64,000 nucleotides of DNA, taken from NCBI GenBank assembly GCA_964414425.1, contig CAYPWL010000004.1:62001-126000 (forward strand), in the 5' to 3' direction. This document shows, piece by piece, positions 8,655 to 18,239 of this stretch. Positions within the stretch are counted from its first letter, which is position 1, and every line of letters begins with the position of its first letter. The position numbers and the translations under genes are program-made. This DNA is from GYS-P2D sp964414425. Lineage in GTDB: Bacteria > Bacteroidota > Bacteroidia > Chitinophagales > Saprospiraceae. A model generated the notes under the pieces. That model had not been told where the DNA came from and ran no database searches. It saw nothing but the letters and a program-made list of their open reading frames with translations.

Positions 8655-9548
8655 ATGAGATATCAAGGACGCGAACAAAGTAGAAATATTGAAGACCGCC
8701 GTGGACAAAGAGGTGGTGGAGGAATGCGAAAAATCGGTGGTGGTATTGGTATCGGGACAGTTCTTTTGCTGGTGCTCACACTTCTTATGGGTGGTGATGC
8801 CTCAGATATATTGGGTACACTTGTACAGAGTGGAGGTGGTGCTGGTCAGAGTATCCCTACTCCAACTAATAACAACCAACCCTACCAAGGTAATGCTCAA
8901 GAAGAAGCCCTTGCCGAATTAGTGGGTGTAACACTGAAAGAGACCGAAGACGTATGGCACGGAATTTTTAGAAATCAACTTCAACGTAATTATCAAGAAG
9001 CAACACTTGTGCTCTTCACAGATGCTACCCAAAGTGCTTGTGGAGTAGGAAGATCTGCAACAGGGCCGTTTTACTGTCCAGCCGATCAGAAAATCTATAT
9101 AGACCTCTCGTTTTACAATCAATTGAGTCAGCGATTTGGTGCCGGTGGAGACTTTGCCATGGCATATGTCGTAGCTCATGAAGTCGCTCACCATGTCCAA
9201 AACCTTTTGGGCATCACACGTCAGATCGATGCTCAGCGCGGTAGAATCAGCCAAGAAGCACAAAATGATCTCTCTGTGCGCTTAGAACTACAGGCAGACT
9301 TCTTATCAGGGGTCTGGGCACATCACGCTCATAAAGCGAACAACATCCTCGAGAGAGGTGATATAGAAGAAGCTATGCGTGCCGCAGAAGCAATCGGAGA
9401 TGATAATATCCAGAAGCAATCTCAAGGATACATCGTACCCGAAAACTTCACCCACGGGACCTCAGAGCAACGTATGAGGTGGCTGCGTAAGGGTCTTGAG
9501 ACTGGTGATATCGGCCAAGGAGATACCTTTAGTGCACAGTACTTATAA
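8655..9548 (+). CDS. Neutral zinc metallopeptidase, YpfJ family
   Basis: A 297-residue membrane-anchored protein. The N-terminus is rich in R, G and Q (GREQSRN, GQRGGGG) and is followed by one hydrophobic segment (IGTVLLLVLTLLMGG, about residues 33-48). The C-terminal domain contains the zinc motif HEVAHHVQ near residue 175 and the third-ligand region LELQADFLSGVWAHH. The word ACGVGRSATGPFYCP with two cysteines is also typical of the family. Substrate unknown. It is transcribed alone and converges on the helicase gene 5 bp beyond its stop. Confidence 0.92.
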   Translation: MRYQGREQSRNIEDRRGQRGGGGMRKIGGGIGIGTVLLLVLTLLMGGDASDILGTLVQSGGGAGQSIPTPTNNNQPYQGNAQEEALAELVGVTLKETEDVWHGIFRNQLQRNYQEATLVLFTDATQSACGVGRSATGPFYCPADQKIYIDLSFYNQLSQRFGAGGDFAMAYVVAHEVAHHVQNLLGITRQIDAQRGRISQEAQNDLSVRLELQADFLSGVWAHHAHKANNILERGDIEEAMRAAEAIGDDNIQKQSQGYIVPENFTHGTSEQRMRWLRKGLETGDIGQGDTFSAQYL

Positions 9549-9553
9549 TCTGA

Positions 9554-11974
9554 TCATCCTTGAGCGATCATTCGCTTAACACGATCTGCCATGCTCTCTG
9601 AGGATAGTCGCTCTCGATTAAGGCGATCTACGATAATCGGAAAAGAAAAGGGTGTATAACCCTGGGGTTGGGTGATGGTAAGTTCTTGTTCCTGTACTCG
9701 TGATAAGGCCATCCTAAGGCGTGTTTCTTCAAGCTGAAAAGTGAGTACTTCCTCATAAGTCTGCTGAAAGAGTAGATTATCGGGTTCATAAGTTTTAAAC
9801 ACATCAAATAGCAGTGACGACGATGATTGCAGATGTCTTTGTTTCTTCGCTTTGCCTGGAAAGCCCTGGAAGATCAATCCAGATATCTTGGCAATATCCC
9901 TAAATCGCCGGCGAGCCATCTCAACCGAGTTCAGACTCCCTTGGATATCCTCTACGAGCTGTTGGGTACTAAACAGATCCTTGCTGATGATTCCAAGGTC
10001 TATCTCCTGATCTGTTAATAACTCAAAGCCATAGTCGTTCATCGCAATAGAGAAGGTAATACTATACTTATCTGCTATGCGCTTCGCTAATAAAGCTGCC
10101 ATCCCTTCATGTACCGCTCTACCCTCAAATGGATACATCATCAAGTGATAACCATCCTTTGACTGAATATACTCGATGAGGAATTGATGCTTACGAGGCA
10201 AGATCGACTTAGCAGCTTGTAAATCGAAGAGTGGGCTAAGCAGTTCCGTCTCCATCTCATCTATCTGTCCCTCTGCATAGCCATGTATCTTATTTTGAAT
10301 CATCTCAGATAACATCGATGACAATGGCATACGTCCTCCTCCCCAAGAGGGCACCTTGGCCTTCTTCTTTTTGGATCGCTTGACTTGTACCGTCATGTCT
10401 TTGACACGTATAAACTCCAGCGCTTGACCTGCAAACCAAAACGCATCCCCTGGTTTGATATTAGCAATAAACCACTCCTCAATACTGCCTATGCGCTTGC
10501 CTCGCTGAAATGCCACACTGAGTGAGGCTGCGCTGACGATCGTACCTATAGATAGTTTATGCATCCTCGCAATGCGCCTGTTCGTCACCTTATAGAGGCC
10601 ATTAATCACTTCTATCTTTTGGTATTCATCATATGCCCCCAGTGACGAGCCTCCATGGAGCAGGAATTGTAATATCCATTGCCATTCGGATTCATTGATG
10701 GATGCGTAGCAGTGGGTGTTTTTGATTTCTTGGAAGATCAGTGACGGTAGGAAGCCTTCAGAAACTGCCAAGGTCATCAGATATTGTATCAAGACATCCC
10801 ATGATCGGATGAAGGGTATCCTGGGCTCTTGTATACCCCGACTGATTGCACTTCTTAGCGCTGCACCTTCAATCAACTCTAGCGTATGCGTTGGTACAAA
10901 GTAGATCTTGCTGACCGCCAAAGGTTGGTGCCCACTTCTCCCTGCCCGCTGCACAAATCGAGAAACCCCCTTAGGGCTACCTACCTGGATAATGGTCTCC
11001 ACCGGCCTAAAATCCACTCCTAAGTCCAAGCTGCTCGTGCTAACAACCGCTTTCAGTCGTCCTTCGTGAAGAGCCTCCTCTACCCACTCTCGGATATCTC
11101 GGCCGATGGATCCATGATGCATCGCCATCACTCCTGCAAAGTCGGAGTGGACATCTAATAGCCTCTGATACCATATCTCACATTGTGATCTTGTATTCGT
11201 GAAGATGATCGTCGACGAGCTTTTTAGAATAATCGGTACGACTTTCTCGAGCAATTGTATTCCGAGGTGTCCCGCCCAAGGATATCTCTCGATCTCATCT
11301 GGTATGATTGACTCAACCGCAATCTTCTTAGTTAGACCTGACTTAATGATGATGTGAGAGACGTTGCTCTTGTTAGGTCCTATGAGGATGTCTAAGGCCT
11401 CGTCTATGTTCTGGATCGTGGCAGATATGCCCCACACTTTAAGAGCTGGACAGAGACCTCTAATTCGAGAGATCCCCAGTTGCACTTGAACACCTCTCTT
11501 AGAGCCCATCAGTTCATGCCACTCATCGACGACGATGGCTTTCATCTGCCGAAAGAGTTTTTCATAGCCTTTAGTAGCCATCATTACGTGGATACTTTCG
11601 GGTGTGGTGATCATGATCTCTGGGGGATTCTCCAGTTGCTTCTTGCGCTGTGAGCTGGATGTATCTCCAGATCTGACTTCTACCCGCCAGTCGAGACCTA
11701 AACCTTCTAATGCTTTCTGGCAGGTCAACTTGATCTCTGTTGTTAGCGCTCTAATTGGTGCTACCCATATAGCACGGATTCCCGATTTATGAGGTGCTGG
11801 ATCCTCAAGTCCCTCAAGTATTATAGGAACCAATAGAGAATAGGTCTTACCAAAACCTGTCGGTGCATTAATCAGACCAGAGTAACCGGATAGATAATGC
11901 TCCCACGCTTTTTGCTGGAAGGGAAATACCTCCCAGCCTTTCGAATTAAACCATTCTACCCCACCCTTCGTCAT
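9554..11974 (-). CDS. Ligase-associated DEXH-box DNA helicase (Lhr-like)
   Basis: Superfamily 2 helicase of 806 residues. Q-motif-like FPFQQKAW at about residues 17-24, Walker A NAPTGFGKTYS at about 36-46 (K43), DExH box DEWHELMGSKRG, motif III SATI, motif VI QRAGRSGHQ, then an Lhr-type winged-helix and C-terminal domain. In many bacteria this helicase is encoded beside an ATP-dependent DNA ligase, a ligase-associated exonuclease and a metallophosphoesterase of a DNA-repair set. None of these is in this window: the neighbours are a YpfJ peptidase and a nitroreductase. The name is therefore based on sequence, not context. Confidence 0.88.
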   Translation of the reverse strand: MTKGGVEWFNSKGWEVFPFQQKAWEHYLSGYSGLINAPTGFGKTYSLLVPIILEGLEDPAPHKSGIRAIWVAPIRALTTEIKLTCQKALEGLGLDWRVEVRSGDTSSSQRKKQLENPPEIMITTPESIHVMMATKGYEKLFRQMKAIVVDEWHELMGSKRGVQVQLGISRIRGLCPALKVWGISATIQNIDEALDILIGPNKSNVSHIIIKSGLTKKIAVESIIPDEIERYPWAGHLGIQLLEKVVPIILKSSSTIIFTNTRSQCEIWYQRLLDVHSDFAGVMAMHHGSIGRDIREWVEEALHEGRLKAVVSTSSLDLGVDFRPVETIIQVGSPKGVSRFVQRAGRSGHQPLAVSKIYFVPTHTLELIEGAALRSAISRGIQEPRIPFIRSWDVLIQYLMTLAVSEGFLPSLIFQEIKNTHCYASINESEWQWILQFLLHGGSSLGAYDEYQKIEVINGLYKVTNRRIARMHKLSIGTIVSAASLSVAFQRGKRIGSIEEWFIANIKPGDAFWFAGQALEFIRVKDMTVQVKRSKKKKAKVPSWGGGRMPLSSMLSEMIQNKIHGYAEGQIDEMETELLSPLFDLQAAKSILPRKHQFLIEYIQSKDGYHLMMYPFEGRAVHEGMAALLAKRIADKYSITFSIAMNDYGFELLTDQEIDLGIISKDLFSTQQLVEDIQGSLNSVEMARRRFRDIAKISGLIFQGFPGKAKKQRHLQSSSSLLFDVFKTYEPDNLLFQQTYEEVLTFQLEETRLRMALSRVQEQELTITQPQGYTPFSFPIIVDRLNRERLSSESMADRVKRMIAQG

Positions 11975-11989
11975 CTCTTGATTATGATC

Positions 11990-12553
11990 TTATGAATTGA
12001 TCCACTCCACTTTATCAGCAATAGGGCCTCTGTCATAATCAGGCAGCTCTACATCACTATATCCCATGTAGAAGAGACCGAGACATCGCTCCCCTTCTGC
12101 CAAATCAACAAACTCTGACATAGCCGAGATATATCGTGGTGTACTCCAGTAAGACCCGATACCAAGTTCTGTACAGACGAGCCACATATTTTGAACTGCC
12201 ATTGCTGTAGCAGCTATCTCTTCCCATTCGGGTACGCTCTCTTTGGGGTCTCGTTGCATTGTGATTAATATGATAGCTGCGGATTTCTCTGCCTTCCTTA
12301 AGATCTTCTTCGCTTTGAAGTCACTTGGGCTCTCTTCTTGCTGACGATACTTATCTACCAGGAATTGTCCTAAACGCTCTTTATGAGTGCCCTGAACAAC
12401 CTTAAAGCGCCAAGGCTCAGTCTTACGGTGCGTCGGCGCATAGTTCGCTGCAGTGAGAATGGTAAGTAAGGTTTCCTTATCGATCTTGCGATCTTGGTAC
12501 ATATCGGGAAAACGACTCCTGCGGTTTTCAATGACTTGAGAGATACTGGACAT
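11990..12553 (-). CDS. Nitroreductase-family FMN oxidoreductase
   Basis: Has the nitroreductase opening IENRRSRFP (FMN-binding R-R-S), the APTHRKTEPWRFKVVQG motif and the late motif LGIGSYWSTP. At about 187 residues it has normal family length. No signal peptide, so cytoplasmic. The ATG at 12553 (MSSISQV) fits the family N-terminus; an in-frame ATG at 12568 would add five residues. It is followed after 15 bp by the helicase gene and may be cotranscribed with it. Substrate unknown: the family reduces nitro compounds, quinones or enones. Confidence 0.88.
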   Translation of the reverse strand: MSSISQVIENRRSRFPDMYQDRKIDKETLLTILTAANYAPTHRKTEPWRFKVVQGTHKERLGQFLVDKYRQQEESPSDFKAKKILRKAEKSAAIILITMQRDPKESVPEWEEIAATAMAVQNMWLVCTELGIGSYWSTPRYISAMSEFVDLAEGERCLGLFYMGYSDVELPDYDRGPIADKVEWINS

Positions 12554-12666
12554 TATTTTTTGTTTCATTACACTTTTTCACAACTCTATTCTCATGTCAT
12601 ACCCCCGACTCTGAGGGATCTTTCACCTATCGGGCATAATAGAATCTTGCATGATCATGTTAATTC

Positions 12667-12695
12667 TTGAACAGCCAGACAACCACTTAGGTTTG
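12667..12695 (+). promoter_or_regulatory. Bacteroidota-type promoter
   Basis: TTG at 12667-12669 and TAGGTTTG at 12688-12695, an exact match to the -7 consensus TAnnTTTG, separated by 18 nt. It lies 31 bp before the ATG of the thioredoxin/MsrA-like gene. Pattern-based. Confidence 0.55.
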
Positions 12696-12726
12696 ACAGT
12701 TATATAAGTAATAAAACAAGGATGAT

Positions 12727-13698
12727 ATGAAGACATTAATGATTTTTCTTTTTGCGGTTGCCAGCTTATCGGCACAGCGCACAGACAATCCAATTGAATT
12801 GGGCAAAGTTGAGTGGCTGCGTAATTATGACCAAGCTATCGCTCAAAGTAAAGCTACTGATAAACCTATCTTTCTATTATTTCAGGAAGTTCCTGGTTGC
12901 GCTAACTGCACAAAGTATGGTAAAGACATACTGAGCCATCCTCTTATGGTTGAAGCGATTGAAACAGAGTTTGTGCCTCTGGCCATATTTAATAATAAGA
13001 CTGGGAAAGATCGAGAGGTATTGGTACAGTTTGGAGAACCATCATGGAATAACCCTGTCGTGCGTATCATAGACAATGAAGGAAATGATCTCGCAAAGAG
13101 AGTCGGAAATTTCCGATCTAAGACTAAAATTGTAAACACGATGATGGACGTGTTACAAAAAAGGAACAACTCTATTCCTACATATCTGCAACTGTTAAGT
13201 GAAGAATGGATCGGTCTAGAAACAACTGGTGAAGAAGGCTTTTTGAGCATGTACTGCTTTTGGACTGGCGAAAGAGAAATCGCCAAAATCGATGGTGTCC
13301 TAAGTACGGAAGCGGGGTTCATGCATGGTAGAGAAGTTGTGAAAGTCGCTTATGATGAGACTAAGACAGACTTAGCTAAGATCGGTGAACAAGCTTCTAA
13401 GGTGAGTTGTGCTGATGCTATCTTTACTGATCAAGCAGTAAATACCGCAATCCCTACTAAGAAAGAAGGGAAGTACAGAAAGGACGGTCAGGACAAATAT
13501 TACCTACGTCATACTGATTATCAATACATCCCTCTAACAGTTATACAGCAAACAAAAATCAATAGTGCGCTCGGCAGTAAGCAAAATCCGAGCAAATATC
13601 TATCACCACGTCAATCAGAATTACTGGCTTCGCTAAAGTCTAAGAACATCCAACTGGATAAAGACTTCGCACAAGCTTGGTGGGATATGGTATTATAA
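12727..13698 (+). CDS. Exported thioredoxin-like / MsrA-like fusion (VPGUxxT-type)
   Basis: A 323-residue protein with a signal peptide (residues 1-17, ending LSAQ). Domain 1 (about 25-145) is thioredoxin-like with the redox pair C58-A-N-C61 in EVPGCANCT; the VPG-C context resembles the VPGUxxT thioredoxin-like (seleno)protein family with cysteine in place of selenocysteine. Domain 2 (about 160-300) resembles peptide-methionine sulfoxide reductase MsrA: YCFWTGE (C177, like GCFW), then AKIDGVLSTEAGF and GREVVKVAYDE. The MsrA CxGxTGHAE segment is missing, so activity is uncertain. A likely role is repair of oxidised envelope proteins. It is transcribed alone with a promoter before it and a strong terminator after it. 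Confidence 0.7.
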   Translation: MKTLMIFLFAVASLSAQRTDNPIELGKVEWLRNYDQAIAQSKATDKPIFLLFQEVPGCANCTKYGKDILSHPLMVEAIETEFVPLAIFNNKTGKDREVLVQFGEPSWNNPVVRIIDNEGNDLAKRVGNFRSKTKIVNTMMDVLQKRNNSIPTYLQLLSEEWIGLETTGEEGFLSMYCFWTGEREIAKIDGVLSTEAGFMHGREVVKVAYDETKTDLAKIGEQASKVSCADAIFTDQAVNTAIPTKKEGKYRKDGQDKYYLRHTDYQYIPLTVIQQTKINSALGSKQNPSKYLSPRQSELLASLKSKNIQLDKDFAQAWWDMVL

Positions 13699-13737
13699 CT
13701 CCCCTTGGCCTGTTACACACCTTCGCATAGGTGATCC

Positions 13738-13807
13738 GTGGTTCCACGTAGAACAAAGGTTTGATTACACTGTAGCCAATCCGTTCCACGTGGAACCACT
13801 TTTTTTA
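13738..13807 (+). terminator. Long-stem intrinsic terminator
   Basis: gtggttccacgtagaac (13738-13754) pairs with gttccacgtggaaccac (13783-13799) in 16 of 17 positions over a 28-nt loop, followed by eight Ts. The right arm contains the self-complementary word gttccacgtggaac. It ends the thioredoxin/MsrA-like transcript. Confidence 0.8.
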
Positions 13808-13897
13808 TTGGTCTCACTGTCGTTAATACAACCTATCATATAAACCCCAATATTCTTATCTTCACGTCTTCACAAACAGATAATATAAAAGGAGATT

Positions 13898-16228
13898 ATG
13901 AATAACGCTTTTTGTCTATTACTTACTTTTATAAGCATTAGCCTGTCAGCCCAAGACAACACGAATAATAATGTCTTCCGGCAATTAGGTAATGACTTAG
14001 CCTCACCTAATAGTTACAGAACTGCCTCTGGGGCACCGGGCCATGAATACTGGCAACAAGATGTTGATTACCAAATGTCTCTTACACTTCAAGATGATGA
14101 AAAGAGACTATATGGAGAAGAGACCATACACTACACAAATAACTCACCTGATGATCTCCCTTACTTATGGGTGCAATTAGATCAGAATGTCCGTGCCCAG
14201 GATAGTGACAGTCATGCTATAGGAACTGAATCCATAAATCCTGAGTCTACTTCTACCAGAACGCTCAACAGACTCAATCCTACTTTTGATGGTGGATTCA
14301 AGATAGAGTCGGTCACCGATGGCGCTGGCAATGCCCTGAACTACGCTATCAACAAAACCATGATGCGTGTGGACCTTGGATCAGTTGTCAGAGGACAAGG
14401 AGGAACCACAACACTCAAAATCAAGTGGTGGTATAATATTAATAATACTCGTGAGATTGGTGGACGATCTGGATATGAACAGTTTGCTGATGGTCACAGA
14501 GTTTACTGCATTGCTCAGTTTTTTCCGCGACTCGCTAAATACAACGATGTATTAGGCTGGCAAAACAAACAGTTCTTGGGACGGGGAGAGTTTGCACTTG
14601 AGTTCGGTGATTATGAAGTAGAGATCTCGGTCCCTAAAGATCACCTCGTTGCGGCTACCGGCGAACTTCAAAATCCTAACAAAGTCCTTTCTGCTGAACA
14701 TCGGAATAGACTTGATCAAGCCATGAAGGAATACGAGCAGCCTGTAATGATTCAGACTATCGACGAAGCTCAAGACAATGCCGAAGAAGGAACCGACAAG
14801 TATCAGACTTGGAAGTTCAAAGCCTCTAACATTAGAGATTTTGCATTCGCAACATCAAGAAGGTTTATCTGGGATGCTATGGGTGTTAAGATGAGTGATG
14901 GCAGAACCGTAATGGCTTCATCTATGTGGGTGCCAGAAGGCGATTGCCTATGGAAAAAATTTAGTACGAAAGCTGTGGCCCATACTGTCAAGTGGTATTC
15001 TCACTACACATTTGACTATCCATATCCAGTAGCGTACTCTATAGATGGAAGTATGGGTATGGAATATCCCATGATCTGTTTTAACTATGGTCGATGTGAA
15101 TCTGACGATACTTATACTAAACGTATGAAGTATGGTCATATCGGTGTCATCATTCATGAGGTCGGACATAATTGGTTTCCTATGATCGTCAACTCAGACG
15201 AACGCCAATGGACATGGATGGACGAAGGACTTAATACCTATGTCCAGTATCTCACTCAACAGCACTGGGAAAGAAACTATCCGCATAGACGTGGACCCGC
15301 TAACCTCATCACTAATTATATGGGTGGTGATAAATCTAAGATCTCTCCTATTATGACTAACTCAGAAAGCATCTGGCAGTTTGGTAATAATGCATATGGC
15401 AAACCAGCCACTGCTCTTAATATCTTAAGAGAGACCGTCGTTGGTAGAGAGCTATTTGATTATGCATTTAGAGAGTACTCTAATCGTTGGAAATTTAAGA
15501 ATCCTTATCCATCTGATTTCTTCAGAACTATAGAGGACGCTTCTGGCGTAGACCTCGATTGGTTCTGGAGAGGATGGTTCTACACTAATGATCATGTCGA
15601 TCAAGCACTTACTTCTGTCAAGCACTACAACTTAGATAGTGGTAATCCTGTGGAAGAAAAGAATAAAGCTCGTGAGATGCGTGACAACGGTCCACAGAAT
15701 ATCAGTCGTCTTAGAGAGAATGAGATACAAGAGACTTACTCTGAGAGTGATCCTTCGATTATTGATTTTTACTCAACTTATGACGAGTTAGTACCTGATG
15801 CACTTGACGAAGCTGAGTATGAGCAGTTCTACAACAACCTATCTGCCTCAGAAAAAGAATTGTTAGAAAGCGGCATGAATTACTACGAACTCACTATTGA
15901 AAACAATGGTGGCTTAGTAATGCCTGTCATCCTACAGTTCAACTATGTTGACGGTACTTCTGAAGATTTCAGAATCCCTGTAGAAGTATGGAGATTTAAT
16001 GCAGATAAAATAACTAAGGTGATTCCTACCAAAAAAGAGGTAGAAAGCATCGTATTAGATCCTTACTTAGAGATAGCCGATGTCAATACAGACGACAACG
16101 CCTATCCACCACGGAGATCACCTTCACGATTTGAGGCCTTCAAGAATAAAAAGCCTCGAGCAACAAGAGAGAATCCTATGCAGCGAGCACGACGAGCTGC
16201 AGAGTTAGAAAAAGAAGTCAAGCCTTAA
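13898..16228 (+). CDS. Exported M1-family metallopeptidase
   Basis: A 776-residue protein with a signal peptide (NNAFCLLLTFISISLSAQ). Gluzincin motif H420-E421-V-G-H424, and 18 residues later the third zinc ligand E443 in WTWMDEG, the M1 spacing. The substrate-binding GAMEN-like stretch is present as GSMGMEYP, about 50 residues before the zinc motif. A long basic C-terminal tail (rich in R, K, A, E) follows the peptidase part. Aminopeptidases of this type in Bacteroidota act in the periplasm or on the surface on peptides. Single-gene unit with its own terminator. Confidence 0.93.
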   Translation: MNNAFCLLLTFISISLSAQDNTNNNVFRQLGNDLASPNSYRTASGAPGHEYWQQDVDYQMSLTLQDDEKRLYGEETIHYTNNSPDDLPYLWVQLDQNVRAQDSDSHAIGTESINPESTSTRTLNRLNPTFDGGFKIESVTDGAGNALNYAINKTMMRVDLGSVVRGQGGTTTLKIKWWYNINNTREIGGRSGYEQFADGHRVYCIAQFFPRLAKYNDVLGWQNKQFLGRGEFALEFGDYEVEISVPKDHLVAATGELQNPNKVLSAEHRNRLDQAMKEYEQPVMIQTIDEAQDNAEEGTDKYQTWKFKASNIRDFAFATSRRFIWDAMGVKMSDGRTVMASSMWVPEGDCLWKKFSTKAVAHTVKWYSHYTFDYPYPVAYSIDGSMGMEYPMICFNYGRCESDDTYTKRMKYGHIGVIIHEVGHNWFPMIVNSDERQWTWMDEGLNTYVQYLTQQHWERNYPHRRGPANLITNYMGGDKSKISPIMTNSESIWQFGNNAYGKPATALNILRETVVGRELFDYAFREYSNRWKFKNPYPSDFFRTIEDASGVDLDWFWRGWFYTNDHVDQALTSVKHYNLDSGNPVEEKNKAREMRDNGPQNISRLRENEIQETYSESDPSIIDFYSTYDELVPDALDEAEYEQFYNNLSASEKELLESGMNYYELTIENNGGLVMPVILQFNYVDGTSEDFRIPVEVWRFNADKITKVIPTKKEVESIVLDPYLEIADVNTDDNAYPPRRSPSRFEAFKNKKPRATRENPMQRARRAAELEKEVKP

Positions 16229-16240
16229 ACCTTGATATCC

Positions 16241-16274
16241 AAAGAGCACGATTATCATATAGTCGTGCTCTTTT
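16241..16274. terminator. Bidirectional intrinsic terminator
   Basis: aaagagcacga (16241-16251) pairs with tcgtgctcttt (16263-16273), with A/T runs on both sides. It separates the plus-strand M1 peptidase from the minus-strand barrel remnant. Confidence 0.8.
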
Positions 16275-16276
16275 AC

Positions 16277-17116
16277 TTAGAAGATGAAGCCTACTTTAAG
16301 ATTCAACGTATTTTGCCCCTCGTTAAACGAGAAATATGAATGAACAATAAAGGTCGCTAAGATATCCATCCACAGACCGATAGTTTGGCTCCTATGTAGC
16401 GTGTCAGACTCCACCCCATCTAATCGAACTCGACCTACGTCATATCCCACATTCATTCCTACAACCATAGGCAAGTATTTATTCTGCCAATTGACCAGCT
16501 TCACCCTTAGGTTAACATTATTCTAAAAACCAGTGTTGTCTCTGAATCTCTCGTTTCTAAATCCTTTAAGGCCTCTGTTATTTCCAATATCTGCGAATTG
16601 GTAAAACTATAAATCTCCAGATGCTCTCTGATATCCGATTTGATCAGCCAATACAATCAGAGGTTTAGGTAAGCCTAAGATAAAATTGACCCGTCAGATT
16701 AATATTTGTCACCATGTCATCACGAGACGGTTCAGATATATGCGCTATTCTCGCACTAATATTGATCCCATTAGTAGGATAGGACAAACTAATAAGCCAA
16801 ATATTAGAATTTGCGATACCGCATGACCATTGCCCACATTCTTATCAATATAATCATGGAACACAATTAATCCCGAGATCACAGTAGTACTGATACGTAT
16901 TATTATAGCTGCTTTTTTATCTCTTATATTGATCAGGTTAACTTCTATCTTATTTTGATTTCTTAAGTACCAAGTCAGCACCTTTCTCGGTTCGGATAAT
17001 GTACCAAACATACCTTCCTCATTCAGTCTAGCTCTTATTCCTTTCTGAGCAATTTCTGCAACTTGATTTCACTTTAGGTGCCTTGGCTTCTACTGCTCTC
17101 ATTTTTGCTCTCTTTG
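16277..17116 (-). pseudogene. Decayed outer-membrane beta-barrel gene (BamA/TamA-like surface antigen), 5' end lost at the gap
   Basis: Successive pieces of one barrel can be read on the minus strand in different frames: PTNGINISARIAHISEPSRD (to a stop at 16665), LPKPLIVLADQIGYQRASGD (to 16607), ADIGNNRGLKGFRNERFRDN (to 16507), and VKLVNWQNKYLPMVVGMNVG onward to the final LNLKVGFIF stop at 16277. The words NNRG-L-K-GF-R-ER-F, a late G-x-N-x-GYD-x-GRV strand and a terminal aromatic residue are typical of BamA/TamA-family barrels of Bacteroidota. A further open stretch at 16745-17071 (QVAEIAQKGIRARLNEEG onward) is probably an upstream part of the same gene. At least three frameshifts are needed, so it is either a dead gene or poor sequence near the scaffold gap. 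Confidence 0.6.
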
Positions 17117-17216
17117 NNNNNNNNNNNNNNNNNNNNNNNNNNNNNNNNNNNNNNNNNNNNNNNNNNNNNNNNNNNNNNNNNNNNNNNNNNNNNNNNNNNN
17201 NNNNNNNNNNNNNNNN
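17117..17216. other. Scaffold gap (100 Ns)
   Basis: Exactly 100 undetermined bases. This is an assembly join of conventional length, so the true distance is unknown. Coordinates beyond it are relative. Confidence 0.99.
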
Positions 17217-17272
17217 GAACTTATTTTTTCGCCAGACATATCATCACTAACTGATTTTTCTTGACTATCCAT
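17217..17272 (-). CDS. Possible 5' end of a gene running into the gap
   Basis: From the ATG at 17272 on the minus strand 18 codons are open to the gap edge (MDSQEKSVSDDMSGEKIS). The start is acidic and hydrophilic, with no signal peptide, so it does not look like the start of the barrel remnant on the other side of the gap. Too short to identify. The 180 bp between it and the hydrolase stop show nothing recognisable. Confidence 0.2.
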
Positions 17273-17454
17273 TGATCTCTGCTTAAGATTTTAGAAATAC
17301 TACATCGTTAAATACTATGACCAATTAATGGTTCATGGTATTAAATGAATACAGATATAGGGTTACACCTGTAACCAAACTGTTTAAAACTGAGTGAACA
17401 GCTCTCATCTCATCAAAATAATCAGGCAAGGTGGTAGAAAAAAATGTGCTTGCG

Positions 17455-18219
17455 TTAATTACTGATGCCAGTCAAAAATGTTCTAAGCTCATTGTTGAAC
17501 TGAACGGGTACCTCCATCATAGGGGCATGACCGCATTGATCTATAAATACCAACGTACTATTAGGTAGTAACGCATCAAATTTCTCTCCCACGAACGGAG
17601 GTGTGATGGTATCTTGATTGCCCCACACCAAAAGTGCCGGACATGTTATTGTTGGAATTTTATCTTCTAAATTATGCTTCAATGCAGATCTCGCTGTCAG
17701 CAAGATACTCATCGCTTTATTCCGATCATTGACCGTTTCGAATACTTCGTCAACTAATTCTTTAGTAGCAACTTCTGGATCGTAAAATGTCTCTGCAGTC
17801 TTTCGCTTGATGTAATCGTAATCACCCCTTCTAGGATATCCATCACCCATACCGGATTCGAATAAACCAGAACTGCCCGTAAGCGTAATACTGGCTATAA
17901 GTTCGGGTCTCTCTAAAGCGTACAACTGAGCAATATGTCCACCCAAAGAATTACCCACAAGATGAATCTTGCTATATCCCTTGAGTTCTACAAACTCACG
18001 TACATATCTCAGTAGGCCAGTAAGTCCAGCCTCATCTCTCGATAGGGTATATATCGGTAGTATAGGAACTACAACATTATAGTCCTTAGAAAACTCATTG
18101 ATCAAGTGCTCAAAATTGCTCAGTGCTCCGAACAACCCATGCAGAAGTAATAGACAATCACCATGACCACCTGTCTCTACATAGCTAAAGCCGTTTTCTT
18201 CTACAATCGATGGCTGCAT
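17455..18219 (-). CDS. Alpha/beta-fold hydrolase
   Basis: A 254-residue cytoplasmic hydrolase. Oxyanion region LLLHGLFGA near residue 30, nucleophile elbow GNSLGGH (serine near residue 99), acid residue in WGNQDTITPP and catalytic histidine in CGHAPMMEVP near the C-terminus: a complete triad. Such proteins are esterases, lipases or C-C hydrolases; the substrate cannot be deduced. It is transcribed from its own promoter at 18240-18271, between the heme A synthase gene and the gap region. Confidence 0.88.
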   Translation of the reverse strand: MQPSIVEENGFSYVETGGHGDCLLLLHGLFGALSNFEHLINEFSKDYNVVVPILPIYTLSRDEAGLTGLLRYVREFVELKGYSKIHLVGNSLGGHIAQLYALERPELIASITLTGSSGLFESGMGDGYPRRGDYDYIKRKTAETFYDPEVATKELVDEVFETVNDRNKAMSILLTARSALKHNLEDKIPTITCPALLVWGNQDTITPPFVGEKFDALLPNSTLVFIDQCGHAPMMEVPVQFNNELRTFLTGISN

Positions 18220-18239
18220 GGACTAATTTTAATGAGGCG

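Noticed and set aside
12882..13322. Long minus-strand open frame inside the thioredoxin/MsrA-like gene
   Set aside because: It has no domain pattern and overlaps a gene with a signal peptide, redox motifs and its own promoter and terminator.
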